Source: Erysipelotrichaceae bacterium
Lineage (GTDB): Bacteria > Bacillota_I > Bacilli_A > Erysipelotrichales > Erysipelotrichaceae
NCBI GenBank assembly: GCA_900759455.1
Contig: CAAEVI010000038.1
Location: 1 to 11,626 of the forward strand
Direction: 5' to 3'
DNA: 11,626 bases
Shown piece by piece: positions 1 through 7,002 of the stretch (positions are counted from its first letter, which is position 1; each line of letters opens with the position of its first letter). The translations under genes were made by a program, and so were the position numbers. Under the pieces are notes generated by a model that was given only the letters and a program-made list of their open reading frames with translations, had not been told where the DNA came from and did no database searches.

Positions 1-25
1 ACTTACTTTTTCTTCCCATATAAAA

Positions 26-89
26 ATACGATCCTCTCTGTATTCAGTACGTTTTAATTATTTGTACTGTCTACTTTTGAGAATCGTAT
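26..89. repeat. Nested inverted repeats upstream of the peptidase gene
   Basis: The outer arms are ATACGATCCTC at 26-36 and GAGAATCGTAT at 79-89, complementary at 10 of 11 positions. They enclose a second inverted pair, CAGTAC at 45-50 and GTACTG at 64-69, with a 13-base AT-rich loop. A transcript through here could fold into a stem, internal loop and second stem. There is no U-run after it, so it does not look like a classic terminator. It might be the end of an upstream transcript, an operator or a leader structure. No gene is supported in bases 1-170. Confidence 0.35.
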
Positions 90-116
90 CAATCTCCTGT
101 ACGGCTCTTTTACTGA

Positions 117-145
117 TTTCAAATCTGTTAAAAATCTGCTATTCT
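117..145 (+). promoter_or_regulatory. Weak candidate promoter for the P1 peptidase gene
   Basis: TTTCAA (117-122) and TATTCT (140-145) are separated by 17 bases, which would place transcription start about 20 bases before the ATG. The -35 match is poor, so this is only a plausible placement. The ribosome binding site AGGAG at 161-165, five bases before the ATG at 171, is clear. Confidence 0.3.
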
Positions 146-170
146 AAAACTGTCAAAAAAAGGAGAACTT

Positions 171-1163
171 ATGGAAAAAGGAAAATTAAACCGCATCAGC
201 GATGTTGCCGGTGTGACAGTCGGCCACTGTACGCTTCAGACAGATACGCTTCAAACCGGCGTGACCGTATTACTGCCGCGGCCTTCTGTTTTTAAAAATA
301 AATGTCCTGCCGCCTGTCATGTCATTAACGGCTTCGGAAAAACGAGCGGTCTTGTTCAGATCGAGGAAATGGGCACGTTGGAAAGTCCTATTGCAATGAC
401 AAACACGCTCAGTGTCGGTACCGTACAGCAGGCACTGGTCAAATATATGCTGAAGGAAAATAAAGAAATCGGCACATTGACCGGTACCGTCAATGTAGTT
501 GTCGGCGAATGCAATGACAGCTATTTAAATGATATCCGCGCCTGTGCACTAACGCAGGAACATGTATTCGCTGCCATTGATGATGCCCGCAGCGACTTTG
601 CGCTTGGAGCCGTCGGTGCCGGGACCGGAATGAGCTGCTTTGAAATGAAAGGCGGCATCGGCTCCGCTTCCCGCATCATACACATCGATCAAAAACCTTA
701 TACTGTCGGTGCGCTCGTATTGTCGAACTTCGGAAAGAAACAGGACTTTTTAGGATCGTCGTTTGACTTTTCTTCATTTCTCGGCGAAACAGCGGAACAG
801 GGATCCATCATCATGATCATTGCCACCGATATTCCCATGGATGCAAGACAGCTTAAGCGCGTATGCCGGCGTACTCCTGCCGCCCTGGCACGGCTTGGCA
901 GCTGGCTCGGCAACGGCAGCGGCGACATTGCCATTGCTTTTTCCACCGGCAATACGATCCGTCATTTCGACAGTCACGCTTTCATGACAGTGCAGACCCT
1001 GCATGAAGACCGCATTGACCTCGTATTTCGCGCAGCCATCGAAGCTTGCGAAGAGGCCGTTCTGTCTTCTCTTCAGCATGCCGAAACAACTGTCGGTCAT
1101 AACGGTCATATTCGCTACAGCCTGGCAGATACACTGAAACAAATGAAGAAAACGAAATCTTAG
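171..1163 (+). CDS. P1 family (S58, DmpA/BapA-like) aminopeptidase
   Basis: The 330-residue protein has the look of the DmpA/BapA family of N-terminal-nucleophile aminopeptidases, which release N-terminal residues from D- or L-amino acid or beta-peptide substrates after self-cleavage. Visible signatures are an N-terminal ISDVAGVTVGH block (residues 9-19), the glycine-rich GAVGAGTGM...FEMKGGIGSASR region (about 146-168), the GSIIMIIATD segment (211-220) and NGSGDIAIAFSTGN (248-261). By family analogy, autocleavage would fall before Ser212, giving an alpha chain of about 211 residues and a beta chain of about 119; this placement is inferred from position. No signal peptide is apparent, so it is probably cytoplasmic. 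The start is supported by AGGAG five bases upstream. The stop is TAG. The physiological substrate cannot be told from sequence. The MATE gene follows 92 bases downstream, so co-transcription is possible but unproven. Confidence 0.88.
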   Translation: MEKGKLNRISDVAGVTVGHCTLQTDTLQTGVTVLLPRPSVFKNKCPAACHVINGFGKTSGLVQIEEMGTLESPIAMTNTLSVGTVQQALVKYMLKENKEIGTLTGTVNVVVGECNDSYLNDIRACALTQEHVFAAIDDARSDFALGAVGAGTGMSCFEMKGGIGSASRIIHIDQKPYTVGALVLSNFGKKQDFLGSSFDFSSFLGETAEQGSIIMIIATDIPMDARQLKRVCRRTPAALARLGSWLGNGSGDIAIAFSTGNTIRHFDSHAFMTVQTLHEDRIDLVFRAAIEACEEAVLSSLQHAETTVGHNGHIRYSLADTLKQMKKTKS

Positions 1164-1189
1164 TTTGAGAGTGAACCTGTTTTTATCTT

Positions 1190-1220
1190 GCATCTCAATA
1201 ACAGAGATGTTACAGTTTTT
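1190..1220 (+). terminator. Weak hairpin plus T-run after the peptidase gene
   Basis: CATCTC (1191-1196) and GAGATG (1204-1209) can form a six-base-pair stem with a seven-base loop, with six T residues at 1215-1220. The stem is short and the T-run starts several bases after it. It may act as a weak or partial terminator, or as a structured leader ahead of the MATE gene. Confidence 0.25.
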
Positions 1221-1255
1221 TACTGACAGAAATATACATCGAAATGGGGGATTTG

Positions 1256-2605
1256 ATGCGCAGATATATTAACTTGCTGGAGGGAAAGATCCTTCCCTCT
1301 CTGGGGGCATTGGCTTTGCCAATCATGGCTGCCAGCCTGATTCAGATGGCCTATAATCTGACCGATATGATCTGGATCGGGAAAATAGGATCAAATGCCG
1401 TAGCTTCCGTAGGTGCGGCCGGCATGTTCATGTGGTTTTCGAACGGGATGGCAACACTTGCGAAAATGGGAGGGCAAATCAAGGTAGGCCAAAGCCTTGG
1501 TTCCCAGGATATCTTAAAAGGGGCAAGATACGCGCAGAGCTCGATACTGCTGTGCATCATCCTGGCACTGACCTTTTCCGCCATTTCCGTCGTGTTTGCT
1601 TATCCGATGATCGACTTTTTCAAGCTTAACGATCCTCAGGTTGCGGCGGATGCCCGTATCTATCTCATCATCACCTGCGGTCTCGTTATCTTTTCTTTTC
1701 TGAATCAGGTTTATACCGGTATCTTTACTGCCATGGGAAATAGCAAAACATCCTTTACCGCCACCGCGATCGGTCTGCTGCTCAACATTGTGCTTGACCC
1801 GCTTTTGATTTTCGGGCTTGGGCCGATTCCCGCCATGGGAGTCATGGGAGCCGCCATTGCGACCATCTTCGCACAGGCAGTGGTCACCTGCGTATTTCTT
1901 TTTGCCTGCCGTTTAGATGAACTGTTATTTCCGCATATACACCTTTTTTCACGCCCTGAACGCAGCATCATGCGTGAGATCATCATGCTGGGTCTTCCGA
2001 CTGCACTGCAGAGCATGCTGTTCTCCGCCATTTCCATGGTGCTTGCCCGGATGATTGCCGGATGGGGAGACGGAGCAATTGCCGTTCAGAAAGTCGGATC
2101 GCAGATCGAATCGATCTCTTGGATGAGTGCGGAAGGATATGCCGCTGCGCTCAACAGTTTCATTGCCCAAAACTACGGTGCCCGACAGATGCAGCGCATC
2201 ATCAAAGGTTTCCACATCTCGGTTGCTGTTCTTGTCGGCTGGGGCATTTTTACATCATTGCTGCTTATTGTTTTTCCACAATACATTTTTCAGATTTTCA
2301 TCAGTGAAGCTGACATTATTCCTATGGGAATTGACTATCTGCGCATCCTTGGGCTGTCACAGGCATTTATGTGTCTGGAATATGCTGCCGCAGGAACCTT
2401 CAACGGTCTTGGCCAGACATTGCCGCCTTCACTGGTCAGCGTAACCTTGACCGCCATGCGTATTCCGCTCGCCTTTGTACTGACTCCATTTCTCGGTCTC
2501 AACGGCGTATGGTGGGCAATTACGATCAGTTCATTTGCCAAAGGAATTTCTTTGTTTGGATGGTTTACGCTTCGAACCAGAAAAAAGCTGGCACTGCATG
2601 CCTGA
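1256..2605 (+). CDS. MATE family efflux transporter
   Basis: This is a polytopic membrane protein of about 449 residues, the usual length for the multidrug and toxic compound extrusion family (Na+ or H+ antiporters with 12 transmembrane helices in two six-helix bundles). It opens with LPIMAASLIQMAYNLTDMIWIG, the typical MATE helix 1. The second half begins near MREIIMLGLPTALQSM, the internal repeat of that opening. I place the start at the ATG at 1256, because the G-run at 1246-1251 then serves as its ribosome binding site. The alternative ATG at 1244 would add four residues (MGDL) and has no good upstream site. The gene ends in TGA and is followed by a strong bidirectional terminator. The substrate cannot be inferred. 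Confidence 0.92.
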   Translation: MRRYINLLEGKILPSLGALALPIMAASLIQMAYNLTDMIWIGKIGSNAVASVGAAGMFMWFSNGMATLAKMGGQIKVGQSLGSQDILKGARYAQSSILLCIILALTFSAISVVFAYPMIDFFKLNDPQVAADARIYLIITCGLVIFSFLNQVYTGIFTAMGNSKTSFTATAIGLLLNIVLDPLLIFGLGPIPAMGVMGAAIATIFAQAVVTCVFLFACRLDELLFPHIHLFSRPERSIMREIIMLGLPTALQSMLFSAISMVLARMIAGWGDGAIAVQKVGSQIESISWMSAEGYAAALNSFIAQNYGARQMQRIIKGFHISVAVLVGWGIFTSLLLIVFPQYIFQIFISEADIIPMGIDYLRILGLSQAFMCLEYAAAGTFNGLGQTLPPSLVSVTLTAMRIPLAFVLTPFLGLNGVWWAITISSFAKGISLFGWFTLRTRKKLALHA

Positions 2606-2646
2606 ACACTGATCATGACCCTGCAGCACCGCATAGGTCAAAGAAT

Positions 2647-2682
2647 AAAAAAGAAAAGCAGTCACGACTGCTTTTCTTTTTT
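2647..2682. terminator. Bidirectional intrinsic terminator overlapping the 3' end of the truncated sensor gene
   Basis: The arms at 2647-2662 and 2667-2682 are perfectly complementary over 16 bp around a four-base CACG loop. The GC-containing core (AAGCAGT/ACTGCTT) is flanked by A-runs on one side and T-runs on the other, so it can terminate the MATE transcript on + and the signalling operon on -. The minus-strand stop codon of the last sensor gene (2662-2664) lies at the loop. The final residues of that protein are therefore encoded by the terminator stem. Confidence 0.88.
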
Positions 2683-3459
2683 ATTCATCATCAGATAATT
2701 AATCAAATCATGTCGCAGCTGCCTGTATTTTTCATCATTATCAGCGATCTTCAGGTACAGCTTCATCTGATTCGCATATTCTTTCTGCAAAAGGAACAGT
2801 GACTTTTGTTTCTGTTCTTCCAGCTGAAACAAGACAAGACCCAAAAACAACAAAATCATAAAGGAAAGAATACCGACAGCAAACAACAGTACAGACTGCG
2901 GTGAAAGATATTCTTCACTTCCGACAAAACAATAACAGATGAACAGAAACAAAAGCGTATGTGAGCCAAGCAGACATAATTGAAAAAAACGATAGCGATT
3001 ATTTGCAATCTCTTCTTTTCGCTTCGAACGTATGCATAACGTAAAGAGAATAAACAGCATGAATATATCGATGATGTAATATCCAAACGGAATTTCCCAC
3101 GCATTGGCTGAAGTAATAATGGTCCCGCTCACCAAAAAATACGCCATTATTGTTACAAATTCAGTAAATGCGACAGTAATGGCATAAATCAGAAAAGAAC
3201 TAAAGATCCGCATTTTCGAATTATCCGGAAACAATAAAAACAACACCGCAAGAAGCAGAAAAAAGCTGATAATCTGCTTCAACACATAAGCATCATACAT
3301 GCACAAGGTCATTGGCCACAGGATACATTCGATAAAGAACAACAATGCAAAATAGGAAAAATAACGATTTCGGCAATTAAGGTAAAATGTGAAAAAATAT
3401 GCAATGATCACATTAAAAAACACATTCGCAATGCAGTAAAAAACAATTTTTGCCAACAC
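2662..3459 (-). CDS. ATPase-less AgrC-like membrane sensor protein (paralogue 1)
   Basis: The 265-residue protein has about six predicted hydrophobic helices over residues 4-212, then a charged helical linker (LFLLQKEYANQMKLYLK) and an H-box, LRHDLIN (His250, Asp251, Asn254). It ends at residue 265. This resembles the N-terminal two-thirds of AgrC/GHKL quorum-sensing kinases, but the second dimerisation helix and the HATPase domain are absent and no remnant of them follows. The start is GTG at 3459, nine bases after AGGAGG; an out-of-frame ATG at 3461-3463 gives only 16 codons. It lies 22 bases downstream of the frameshifted paralogue, with which it aligns along its whole length and shares the same end point. 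It is probably the last gene of the LytTR/kinase operon. It could be a receptor, a trans phosphoacceptor or a decoy subunit for the kinase. The function is inferred. Confidence 0.75.
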   Translation of the reverse strand: MLAKIVFYCIANVFFNVIIAYFFTFYLNCRNRYFSYFALLFFIECILWPMTLCMYDAYVLKQIISFFLLLAVLFLLFPDNSKMRIFSSFLIYAITVAFTEFVTIMAYFLVSGTIITSANAWEIPFGYYIIDIFMLFILFTLCIRSKRKEEIANNRYRFFQLCLLGSHTLLFLFICYCFVGSEEYLSPQSVLLFAVGILSFMILLFLGLVLFQLEEQKQKSLFLLQKEYANQMKLYLKIADNDEKYRQLRHDLINYLMMNKKEKQS

Positions 3460-3481
3460 GCATTTTCACCTCCTTCTGCCG

Positions 3482-4290
3482 TCAGCTGTTTTCTTTTCCG
3501 CAGGATGTATGATTCATGATGTAATTGACAAGTTCATGGCGAAGTTTTTGAAAGCTTTCCTCACTGTCCGATAGTGCCATGTATTGTTTCAACTGATCCG
3601 CGTATTCTTTTTGAAGCAGGATGTAAGATTTTTTCTCCTGCTCTTTCTGGCAACAGGTAATCAAAAGATAAAACAGCAGAATGCTGATGATCGACTGAAA
3701 AACCATATAAACCAATACCAGATGCGAATCACTGAGATCTTCGACAAAAAAGAAACAAAGACACAGGTAATAGACACTGACTCCCTGCATGATCAAAAGC
3801 AGGAACTGGCAGATAAAAATACGATTTGCCTCATATTCCTTTTTTTGCCAGAAAACGAAGACAAAGTGTAAATACGATCAGCAACAACAGTATTTCCACG
3901 ATATAAGCTCCTGTCGGCAATGCATATTTGATTTCTATGGAATACAAAACTCCCGTCATCAGATAAGTTCCGATCAACAGAATGAACTCTGTAAAAGCGG
4001 AAACAGTAACCTGAATGGCAAAACCAAAGATTATGCGGGCCCATGAACTGTTAGCATATTCCATACGTAGAAAAAGCAGCGAGCCCGCATATATAACGGC
4101 CAGCTGCACAATTTGATGATTTGCCAAAAAAAGAAACCGGCGCGACGATAAAGCTCAAAACGAGCGTATAACGAATCACAGAAACAGCCGGACGGGTACT
4201 GGAAAGAAAATATGCATAAAAATAACCGAAGACAATATTAAAAAAAATATTTGCAATATAATAAGCAACAAAACCATCACTCAAATTCAT
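3482..4290 (-). pseudogene. Frameshifted AgrC-like ATPase-less sensor (paralogue 2)
   Basis: Three fragments in different frames form one sensor. Residues from 4290 (YYIANIFFNIVFGYFYAYF) match the start of paralogue 1. The frame then shifts at an A7 run (4126-4132 on the + strand) into AVIYAGSLLFLRM...FTLCLRFLAKK. It shifts again at a T7 run (3840-3846 on +) into EYEANRIFICQF...LRHELVNYIM. Removing one base from each run gives a continuous frame of 268 codons, nearly the same length as its 265-residue neighbour. The reconstructed protein has about six hydrophobic helices, a LLQKEYADQLKQY linker and an LRHELVN box, and stops about a dozen residues later. The start ATG overlaps the kinase stop as ATGA (4287-4290), implying translational coupling. 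It may be a true pseudogene, a phase-variable gene, a product of polymerase slippage or a homopolymer sequencing artefact. Confidence 0.75.
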
Positions 4291-5156
4291 GCCTGATTTT
4301 CCTGACAGCGCAGCGTTGCCGTACAGCAGATCATGCCTTCGACTTCATTGATCTTATAATGATATGTTCCGTCATTTTTGAGGCATATCTGTTGAATGAT
4401 CTGCAGTCCAAACCCATGAGAAGAAGTATCTTCCTTTGTCGAAAAGCCGGGTTTCAATACCGGCGGATGATCGAGATCAATCGAATTTTCTATTTGAAAT
4501 ACCAGATAATTGGCTTTCTGATAAATATTCACAATGATTTTCTTTTTCCCGAAGGATACTTTTTTACACGCTTCCAGTGCATTGTCCAGCATATTTGTCA
4601 AAACGGCCATGATCGAAAAATCATCCAGTTCCAATTCGTCACCGACAGTCGCCAGCACCGTGTGCTGAATTCGCATTTTTTTCATGATCAGAACCTTATT
4701 GTATAAAATGGCATTGATGATCCTGTTGGTACAGTAATTGACAAATACATCTTTAGCATACTCATCTATGATCTGATTGATCAGTTCGTCTTTCGAAGCA
4801 TTTTCCCCATCCATCTGCATTTCACTTACTGCATCATGAAGCTTTTCACGGATCGTTTCCATATCCTTGTTTGCCTGAAGAACAGACAGCAGATGCTCAT
4901 TCTGAAATTCGATCTGCTGCGTCAGCAGTGTTGCTTTCACATAATCTTCCATTCTTGCGGACAGCGAAGCAAATGCCTGGAACAGAAAATAAAACGAAAC
5001 AAAACTCAAAACAATCGTCAATACAAGCAAAATTTTTCCGGGAAGCGTATCAAGCATGTTTTTTGCCAGCAAAGCAAAGGCAAACAAACAGAGCTCTACG
5101 ACAAAAAAGCAGGTAATATTCTTTTCCTTGAGAATAAGGTAAAGCATATGTTTCAT
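4287..5156 (-). CDS. GHKL-type sensor histidine kinase with two TM segments and an atypical H-box
   Basis: The 289-residue protein has two hydrophobic helices (about 15-33 and 41-62), then a long amphipathic helix with IREKLHDAVSEM (His107, Asp108). A GHKL ATPase domain follows: the N-box LTNMLDNALEAC (Asn188, Asn192), a KPGFSTK segment and the G-box HGFGLQII (248-254). It pairs with the LytTR regulator 27 bases upstream. It is not a normal AgrC: the five-to-seven-helix receptor domain is missing, and the usual RHDxxN box is replaced by LHDAVSE, which lacks the conserved Asn. The receptor-like half is instead encoded by the two downstream truncated paralogues. The start is supported by GAGGGGAG just upstream of the ATG. 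The role as kinase is likely from the family; the signal and whether His107 is phosphorylated are unknown. Confidence 0.85.
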   Translation of the reverse strand: MKHMLYLILKEKNITCFFVVELCLFAFALLAKNMLDTLPGKILLVLTIVLSFVSFYFLFQAFASLSARMEDYVKATLLTQQIEFQNEHLLSVLQANKDMETIREKLHDAVSEMQMDGENASKDELINQIIDEYAKDVFVNYCTNRIINAILYNKVLIMKKMRIQHTVLATVGDELELDDFSIMAVLTNMLDNALEACKKVSFGKKKIIVNIYQKANYLVFQIENSIDLDHPPVLKPGFSTKEDTSSHGFGLQIIQQICLKNDGTYHYKINEVEGMICCTATLRCQENQA

Positions 5157-5183
5157 GCTTCTCCCCTCTTTCTGAAACAGTGC

Positions 5184-5891
5184 TTACAGCATCGTAGAAA
5201 CATAATGCTGAAATGCCTCATTCATTTCTTTTGAACGTCCTCTGCTGATTGGAATCAGCTTACCGTTTTTCATTACGAAATCCGTTCGTGTATGTTTTTT
5301 GACCTGAGCAAAATTCACGATATAACAGCGGTGACACTGCCGGAAAAAATCCGGAAGAAGTGAAAGAAGCTCTTCAAAATCACTGGATACACGGTATGTA
5401 TCTTCATTGCACTGAATCAGGCTGTAGCGTTTGATTCGCTCGATCCACAAAATATCATGTGCCGCAATCACCAGATCATCGTTGCCGCTTTGAATGGTTA
5501 TGATCTTTTTCTTTTCGTTGATGATCGCAACCGCCTTTTTAACGGCGCGTTCGAGCCTGAAATCAAGTTCCGGTTTATATATAAAATAACAGTGACATGT
5601 CTCAAAGATTTCTGTTACCTTTTCCAGATAAGCACTGACAAAAATGATCACCGAATGAGGAAACAGTCTGTTGATCCGTTTGGCAATCGCAATCCCGTCT
5701 GCATTATCTTTTAAAACAATATCCATAAAAAAGATAAGATCACCCTGGAGAGAAGAACAAAAATGAATCATCTCTTCTTCCTCACTAAAACTGTAAATCG
5801 CATGTTCCTGCAAAAAATCAAGAATCTCCAATTTTTCCTTCAATAAATTCTGCTGTTTTTTATCATCTTCACATATAACGATATTCAACAT
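5184..5891 (-). CDS. LytTR-family response regulator (AgrA-like)
   Basis: The 235-residue protein has a receiver domain followed by a LytTR DNA-binding domain. The receiver shows the acidic triad start CEDD (residues 7-10), the phospho-acceptor Asp57 in FFMDIVLKD, Ser86 in FVSAY and the conserved Lys106 in YKPEL. The LytTR domain begins near residue 130 (ITIQSGNDDLVIAAHDILWIE). It includes FRQCHRCYIVNFAQVKK and ends with the typical KNGKLIPISRGR strand pair. It is expected to bind direct repeats as a dimer when phosphorylated by the adjacent kinase. It is the first gene of the operon, preceded by an extended -10 promoter and a LytTR-like half site, so autoregulation is plausible. The ribosome binding site (AAGAGTG region) is weaker than those of its neighbours. 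Confidence 0.92.
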   Translation of the reverse strand: MLNIVICEDDKKQQNLLKEKLEILDFLQEHAIYSFSEEEEMIHFCSSLQGDLIFFMDIVLKDNADGIAIAKRINRLFPHSVIIFVSAYLEKVTEIFETCHCYFIYKPELDFRLERAVKKAVAIINEKKKIITIQSGNDDLVIAAHDILWIERIKRYSLIQCNEDTYRVSSDFEELLSLLPDFFRQCHRCYIVNFAQVKKHTRTDFVMKNGKLIPISRGRSKEMNEAFQHYVSTML

Positions 5892-5917
5892 GGTACAACA
5901 CTCTTTCTTGTACTTAA

Positions 5918-5926
5918 ATCATAACA
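5918..5926 (-). promoter_or_regulatory. Candidate extended -10 promoter of the LytTR/kinase operon
   Basis: On the minus strand the bases read TGTTATGAT, which fits an extended -10 (TGnTATAAT) with one mismatch. No good -35 lies 16-18 bases upstream, only an A-run. Such a promoter would benefit from an activator, and a LytTR-like site sits just upstream. Transcription would start about 20 bases before the regulator's ATG. Confidence 0.45.
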
Positions 5927-5935
5927 TAAATTCAT

Positions 5936-5965
5936 ACATTTTTTTATGAATCGCTGACAGTTGGG
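5936..5965. promoter_or_regulatory. Candidate LytTR binding site upstream of the regulator operon
   Basis: ACAGTTGGG at 5957-5965 (+ strand) fits the published LytTR half-site pattern [TA][AC][CA]GTTN[AG][TG] at every position. A degenerate copy, ACATTTTTT at 5936-5944, lies 12 bases away in direct orientation, the spacing expected for LytTR dimers. Only one half site is convincing. The position just upstream of the likely promoter supports autoregulation, but this is inference. Confidence 0.35.
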
Positions 5966-6006
5966 GACATTTTCGTGCCATTTGAACATTTATCGATTAA
6001 ATTCAT
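5944..6006 (-). CDS. Candidate 20-residue small ORF upstream of the LytTR operon
   Basis: An ATG at 6004-6006 opens 20 codons (MNLIDKCSNG followed by TKMSPTVSDS) ending in TAA at 5944-5946. AGAGGT at 6014-6019, seven bases upstream, is a credible ribosome binding site, better than that of the regulator itself. The peptide has one Cys and no hydrophobic leader, so it does not look like AgrD. The terminator of the glycosyltransferase lies directly upstream and leaves little room for a promoter, which argues against expression. It may be chance, or a leader or signal peptide; I do not recognise it. Confidence 0.2.
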   Translation of the reverse strand: MNLIDKCSNGTKMSPTVSDS

Positions 6007-6024
6007 CTATTTTACCTCTTTTTT

Positions 6025-6088
6025 TAAAAAAAATAAAAAAGCCTTGTTTTTCGGCAACAAATGAGCTGTCCTGCCATTTCTCAAGGCT
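6025..6088 (-). terminator. Intrinsic terminator of the GT8 gene
   Basis: On the minus strand AGCCTTG (6088-6082) pairs with CAAGGCT (6046-6040), followed by a long T-rich tract (6039 down to about 6025). The loop is about 35 bases and may hold inner structure. It starts seven bases after the glycosyltransferase stop codon. Confidence 0.65.
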
Positions 6089-6095
6089 GTTTTCA

Positions 6096-6965
6096 TCAAA
6101 GAGAGATGCATTCTTTATGATCCGGAAGAAATCTTTTGGTCAACTGCACATAATGCTGGTACAGCAGTCCGAACCGATATTTATAACCGTGTTTCCACGG
6201 CTTTGCACGGCCGCAGAAGTGAAGGATCGAAGTCTGCTGCATGACCCATTTCATATCACGGACACCGCCGCTTCGCAGCAGGTAATTTCTGTAGTTTCGC
6301 GCATCGTAATTCCATATCGCATCATCCAGCGCTAAGACCTCGCTCCCATACAATGCGTTGAGCACATCCTGATCCGGAAGAAAAAGCTCACTGCCATGTT
6401 CGGCAACAAATGCAAAGATTTCTTCCCGGCCGATCATGTCCCTTCCTTTTTTCAGATTCATCAGCAAAACCCCGGAGTTGTAATAGTCATGATCCGTCTT
6501 AAGACGAATCCGATTCACGTTATTTGACAATTCTGTTTTTCCCGTATGAGCCGCTGCTGCAAACAAATGATCAGACAGATCTGTCTCCCACAGCGCATAC
6601 AACGGATTGATCACCAGGATATCCGGATCCAGATACAGCACTTTCTCCAAATGGGAAGGGAGAAGAAACGGAGCCAGCAGGCGGTAATACATTTCCTTCG
6701 GATACCGGCTGTTTGTCGGCGCATTTTCAAATAACGTCTCATCTACCCGAATGGGATGAAATAAGATCCCGGCTTTTTGACAGCATGCGGCAGCCGGTGC
6801 CAGCTGTTCTTCATTCAAAGACTGATGCAGCAGATACAAATCAAAACAGCCGTCCTGATGGTTGATACGAATCGATGTCAGCAATACGATCAGCTGCGGT
6901 ATATATCCCTGATCCAATGTAACCAGCAAATTGATTTTTTCCTTTGATAAGCTTTTTTGTTCCAT
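6096..6965 (-). CDS. GT8-family glycosyltransferase
   Basis: The 289-residue product, counted from the preferred ATG, matches the glycosyltransferase family 8 pattern (LgtC-like retaining galactosyl or glucosyl transferases using UDP-sugars). It shows INLLVTLDQGYIPQLIVLLTSI at the N-terminus, then KVLYLDPDILVINPLYALW with the metal-binding DxD (DPD). Further on are YYNSGVLLMNLKK and DQDVLNALYG, then ILHFCGRAKPWKHG with the C-terminal metal-binding His. I chose the ATG at 6963-6965 because GAGGAAA lies a few bases upstream; an upstream in-frame start at 7019 would read through the likely promoter. It is a single-gene unit bounded by terminators on both sides. There is no signal peptide; it is cytoplasmic or peripheral at the membrane. 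The acceptor (cell-surface glycan or lipid) is unknown. Confidence 0.88.
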   Translation of the reverse strand: MEQKSLSKEKINLLVTLDQGYIPQLIVLLTSIRINHQDGCFDLYLLHQSLNEEQLAPAAACCQKAGILFHPIRVDETLFENAPTNSRYPKEMYYRLLAPFLLPSHLEKVLYLDPDILVINPLYALWETDLSDHLFAAAAHTGKTELSNNVNRIRLKTDHDYYNSGVLLMNLKKGRDMIGREEIFAFVAEHGSELFLPDQDVLNALYGSEVLALDDAIWNYDARNYRNYLLRSGGVRDMKWVMQQTSILHFCGRAKPWKHGYKYRFGLLYQHYVQLTKRFLPDHKECISL

Positions 6966-7002
6966 ACTGTTTCCTCGATTCACCTCTAATGTCTTCTTTA
7001 TC

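Noticed and set aside
774..1193. A 139-codon minus-strand frame over the peptidase gene
   Set aside because: No ribosome site or family pattern; it lies opposite the conserved peptidase motifs.
3421..3463. A 16-codon ORF (ATG at 3461-3463) ideally spaced from AGGAGG, out of frame with the sensor
   Set aside because: The overlapping GTG frame gives the full membrane protein with clear similarity to its paralogue. The short frame shows nothing recognisable; a frameshift near the start cannot be fully excluded.
2662..5891. A complete agr-type quorum-sensing locus
   Set aside because: No AgrB-like peptidase or AgrD-like precursor is present on either strand, and the receptor kinase is split and atypical; only the AgrA/AgrC-like components are supported.
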